Origin: Portunus trituberculatus
Taxonomy: Eukaryota > Arthropoda > Malacostraca > Decapoda > Portunidae
Assembly (NCBI RefSeq): GCF_017591435.1
Contig: NC_059283.1
Span: forward strand, 6,241,012-6,305,011
DNA length: 64,000 nucleotides
Reading direction: 5' to 3'
Under the pieces are notes generated by a model. That model saw only the letters and a program-made list of their open reading frames with translations. It was not told the origin of the DNA and did no database searches. Position 1 is the stretch's first letter, and the number at the start of each line of letters is the position of its first letter. The position numbers and the translations under genes were made by a program. Shown one piece after another: positions 54,200-64,000 of the stretch.

Positions 54200-56430
54200 T
54201 CAGATTTGGCAGGAGTTCCGTATTAATCTGCTCAACTCTCTTTTCTAAGTACGTGAAATCTTATAACCTTCTCGGCTTGCTCGGCGCGCCTGCAGCTCAT
54301 CAAGGATTTTCCGAAAGTGTTGATTAGCTCGGATCTTGTTTCTCCCGCGCCCCAATTTCTTTCCCTGCGGGCATAGGAAGAACTCTGGAGGTTTAGAACA
54401 CTGCTGCACGGACTAATAGCGACACCATTAGATTAATATAGTGTGACCAGAAGCCTCGTCTCTCACGCGTCGTGGTAAAGTACTGGTGTCCCTCTTGGCT
54501 GGGCATCAAAACACCGCGAGGATCAAACTCACGTTGGCGGAGGAAGACGAATGAACCAGACGGGGAGATTATGTTAAGTTACACCGCCACGTCTTGAGGA
54601 ATCACATGCGGCGTGATGGAGAGGGCGGGAAGCAGCGCGGGGAAAAAAAATAATGAAAAAAAGTCAGTCACATGATGGGGAAGGCAGCGCAGCCGGCCTG
54701 CCGTGCCCCGCGCCAGGCAGCAGCGCGGAGGTGTGACAGCGGGATGAAGTGGAGCGGCGCCGACAGATGACAGGCAGATAACACCGCGCCGCCACCCAGC
54801 CTGGCACACACCACCACCACCACCACCACCACTCTCTGTAGGGCGGCCCGGCGCGTCCAGCCAGCCAGCCCACACCAGGGAAATGTACTACACAGTGTTG
54901 GGGAGTTACGAGCTGATACCAAGAGTGATGGACGCGCGCGGATCACCTCGTAAAGACGATACAGGAGGGAGCCTTGTTTTACTGCCTTCACCTGATATTC
55001 ATGAGTGCTTGCCCCATCTTGATGAGTCGCCCCTAAGGTTCGCTGCTTCTTTAATCTGTACCCTGAGAGAGAGCGGAGTGGCCAGCACCACCCTGTCCCC
55101 GCACCCCGTGGAGATGAGGGGCGCGTTTCGTGGGGTTTAAATACATGCTAATGTGTGGATTCCTGTGCGAGATAATGACGCTATCTTTCTCCATCCAAGG
55201 GCGCGAAGTGGTCTGCGTCGTATCCCTCGGAATAAGTGGTGAGTGCAATGTCTAACGCCACTTTTTCAAGACGTCCACCTATACCCTGGTAGTCTAATGG
55301 TAACTGCACGTAGCTCAGTAGATCAATCTCCTATAACTTATTCTCATATGATTTCATTCTTTTACTCTATTTCATCCTGTTTTCTGTGGTTTAATAGCGA
55401 GTATGAATTCATGGCCTATTAAAATGCAGTCTCCTTCACAAGATATTCTATCCTGTTCTCCTTAGTCTAACAGTAGGTAATAATTTTGCATATATCTTCT
55501 AAAAAACCAAGCCTTGAGTCGATTTGTATTTTCCTCCCCTTTCTTTATCCCGTTTCTCCGTAGCTATGTAGTTTGCTAATGTGCAATCTATGTAATATCC
55601 CCATAAATAAACCTAATAGTGTGTCTCATGTAATCACTAGCTATCTCCGCCCTCCGTCAGCACTAACATGGCACCAGACCCCTTCAGTAGCGCCTCAGAC
55701 CCTATTAGAACCAGCAGGCAGCTCTTATCGCACATCCCCATTAATAAAACAAATTTGAGACCGCTCCCTTATCTCCCTTTCTTCCTCTGCTCGCTCAGGG
55801 ACTGTTTAACGCATCGAGAAGTCGTGTAAATTAACGCACATTCCTTATCGTACAATATCAGCTGTGTCTTGAGGCCAGTGAAAACAGATTAGTCCTGATG
55901 AGACACAAAAAACCCTCCCTTTTTAAATCATTATCTTCCTGCATCCTGAATACTTGATTATGCGACTCTCTCTCTCTCTCTCTCTCTCTCTGAAAGACAC
56001 TGAAGGAATGAACAAAAAACAAGCGGGTGATGGACATGAGGATGAGTGAAGAGAGGGCAGTACAGATATGTAAATGAGCGAGTGTTTAAAAGCGTGATAT
56101 AATGAGGGAAAAAGACCAAGCTATCCCAGGCCATACATCTTAGTGCTCACCTCTCATGAAGCAGTTCTGAGATAGGTACAGTCATTAACCAGCAGGCGAG
56201 AACAAACCACATTCCCGCCCAGTGTTTTTTCCCGTCATCCCCATCCTCTGATCTGCTGAAGAGCTAAATGTTACGTTGCGTTAGTGGACTGTCAACAAGC
56301 CAGGAGGACGAAAGATTCAGGAAGAACACTAAGTAAAGCGGGAGTGAATCCTATATTTTGAAACGCTTCGCTCTCACCGAGACTGTTTTAAAGGTAAAAA
56401 ATATATCAGCTGAGTTTCCAGTGTTTCCCG
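54200..56430. other. Noncoding stretch, no gene recognised
   Basis: Mixed DNA with GC-rich patches (54,600-54,880), a short (CAC)n at 54809-54833 and a short (CT)n at 55968-55991. No convincing exon found. Confidence 0.45.
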
Positions 56431-56920
56431 TTAATAATGTAAAAATCTTATTGATCCATTACTAGAAACGTAAAAACATCCTTGAAAGTCCGTATCTGTT
56501 GGAAGTAGTCGAGGTGAGGACATAAATGTTTCAGAATAGTGTGTGGTGGTGTCCAAGCCCAAGACTGTCCCGCCCGCAGCCTCACATGGTGGATTGTCGA
56601 ACACGTATCGTTCACTTCTTTCCTTTAGCACGGTCAAGCAAACATTGCCGAAGTCACCACGCACGCTCCGCACAGCCTCCACCACCCCCATCACCACCAC
56701 ATCTCCCCGCCGAGCAACTACTCCACTCCACTCAGTACGCTGGGACAAACACTCCAGCCTGACCATGCACCGCGCCTTGCTCTGGTCATCAGCACTCGGC
56801 ATTCCACTGATGTTGCACGGTAGCCAGAATACTGAGCGGTTTTTATCCACATTAAACTCATTGCCTTGTTTATCGATTTCTAGACTGATTGGCCAATGAG
56901 GCGTCGCAACTAACTGTGAT
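56431..56920 (-). CDS. Unassigned open frame, possible exon or mobile-element fragment
   Basis: The minus strand is open for about 163 codons after an acceptor-like aattatcacag near 56920, ending at a stop at 56431. Composition is protein-like (for example PHWPISLEIDKQGNEFNV and VRLECLSQRTEWSGVVA), with no low-complexity runs. It lies about 0.4 kb past the ACADS polyadenylation signal, same strand. No family recognised; a frame this long can also occur by chance in 64 kb. Confidence 0.22.
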
Positions 56921-57348
56921 AATTATAATGGTTTTCATTTCGAAGTGACCAATTCACAAGCCCAGATTATAATGCCATGCCTACCAACACGTGCCTGAGT
57001 TACCCACTCAGTTCCACTCTTATGATTGTTGATATAATTACAAAATAAGATTTTCTATGATTCCTCCCACAGGCCACATAACCCGCCACACCAGCTGGGG
57101 CATCTTGGCAGGGCATGCAGCAGAAAAGAGACTCAAGTGGTCTCTGGCAAGCTCGGGATTACACCAAGCAGCAGCTGTGTGTCACTCACTGCTGTGTGAA
57201 TGTACTGCTGTGAATACTTTTGTTCCTTGGGTAGCTGTCAGATGTTGTCTACAATATACAGTGTCAGTAACACACAAGCACTGGGTACCTGTGTGCTCCC
57301 TCATAGTCTGACTGTCTACATAACTAAAAGAATTCATGTGCACTTCAT

Positions 57349-57354
57349 TTTATT
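57349..57354 (-). terminator. Candidate ACADS polyadenylation signal
   Basis: The minus strand reads AATAAA about 300 bases past the ACADS stop, giving a 3' UTR of plausible length. No nearer exact signal was seen on that strand. The choice is inferred from motif and distance only. Confidence 0.4.
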
Positions 57355-57650
57355 TGCTGTTTTACCAAAAATATTTCATTTGTTACCATTTGGTGTTAGG
57401 AACACACCCTTATCTATGTATGAAATTCATGAGTACAATTGCATTGATAAGTTGCATGAGTAGTAATTACAATTAGCTATGTATACCCATATTATACTTA
57501 CTTATGTATACCCAAATATTTGTTGCTATGTATATATGTACAATTGACAGGGTAAGCATTCACATGAATTAAATGTGAGCTGCCAACACTTTCACCACAC
57601 ATAAATGTAATTAAAAATTGAAGAAAATAAACTTTACAGATGAATTGCTG

Positions 57651-63974
<6,324 letters not shown>

Positions 63975-64000
63975 CTGGGGAAAGATAACCAATCAAAAAA

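Overview
This is eukaryotic nuclear DNA, most probably from a decapod crustacean and plausibly a crab. Canonical GT-AG introns interrupt a mitochondrial acyl-CoA dehydrogenase gene. The rest is noncoding DNA with an extreme load of dinucleotide and trinucleotide microsatellites, tRNA-derived SINEs, non-LTR retrotransposon 3' ends and small inverted-repeat elements, as in decapod genomes. The species is inferred from this character and is not proven. There are no operons, bacterial genes or CRISPR arrays.

Layout. 1-48 kb: no gene could be recognised. I counted about 80 microsatellite tracts: (AG/CT)n, (AC/GT)n, (GGA/TCC)n, (GAA/TTC)n, (GTA)n and (CTA)n. By hand tally they cover about 7 kb. Most long open frames here are translations of these tracts. 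Between them lie four intact or near-intact copies and one truncated copy of a ~205 bp TTAA-flanked inverted-repeat element (15.7, 18.6, 19.5, 22.5, 39.3 kb), a tRNA-derived SINE (14.3 kb), a frameshifted non-LTR pol remnant whose 5' junction is a perfect 27 bp hairpin (24.8-25.7 kb), the 3' end of a second non-LTR element (11.06-11.28 kb), at least four copies of a further dispersed repeat, and several tandem arrays with units of 40 to 155 bp.

48-57.3 kb: microsatellites become rare. This part holds GC- and CpG-rich stretches, a ~0.8 kb array of a 20 bp minisatellite (49.47-50.25 kb) and a ~129 bp tandem repeat (50.80-51.29 kb). A few short open frames are recorded at low confidence.

57.3-64 kb: the one confident gene, short-chain acyl-CoA dehydrogenase (ACADS), on the minus strand. 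Eight coding exons are visible and the first exon, with the mitochondrial presequence, lies beyond the right edge. Its introns carry a SINE, a ~680 bp inverted-repeat DNA element containing an (AT)n tract, a retrotransposon 3' tail and a minisatellite touching a splice donor. All catalytic and FAD-binding motifs are present, but the fifth visible exon is one base short, so the sequence as given is frameshifted.

I found no evidence of a new enzymatic or defence system. The unusual features are structural: the inverted-repeat element family, the hairpin insertion junction, the frameshift in an otherwise well-kept gene, and the sharp change in microsatellite density near 48 kb.
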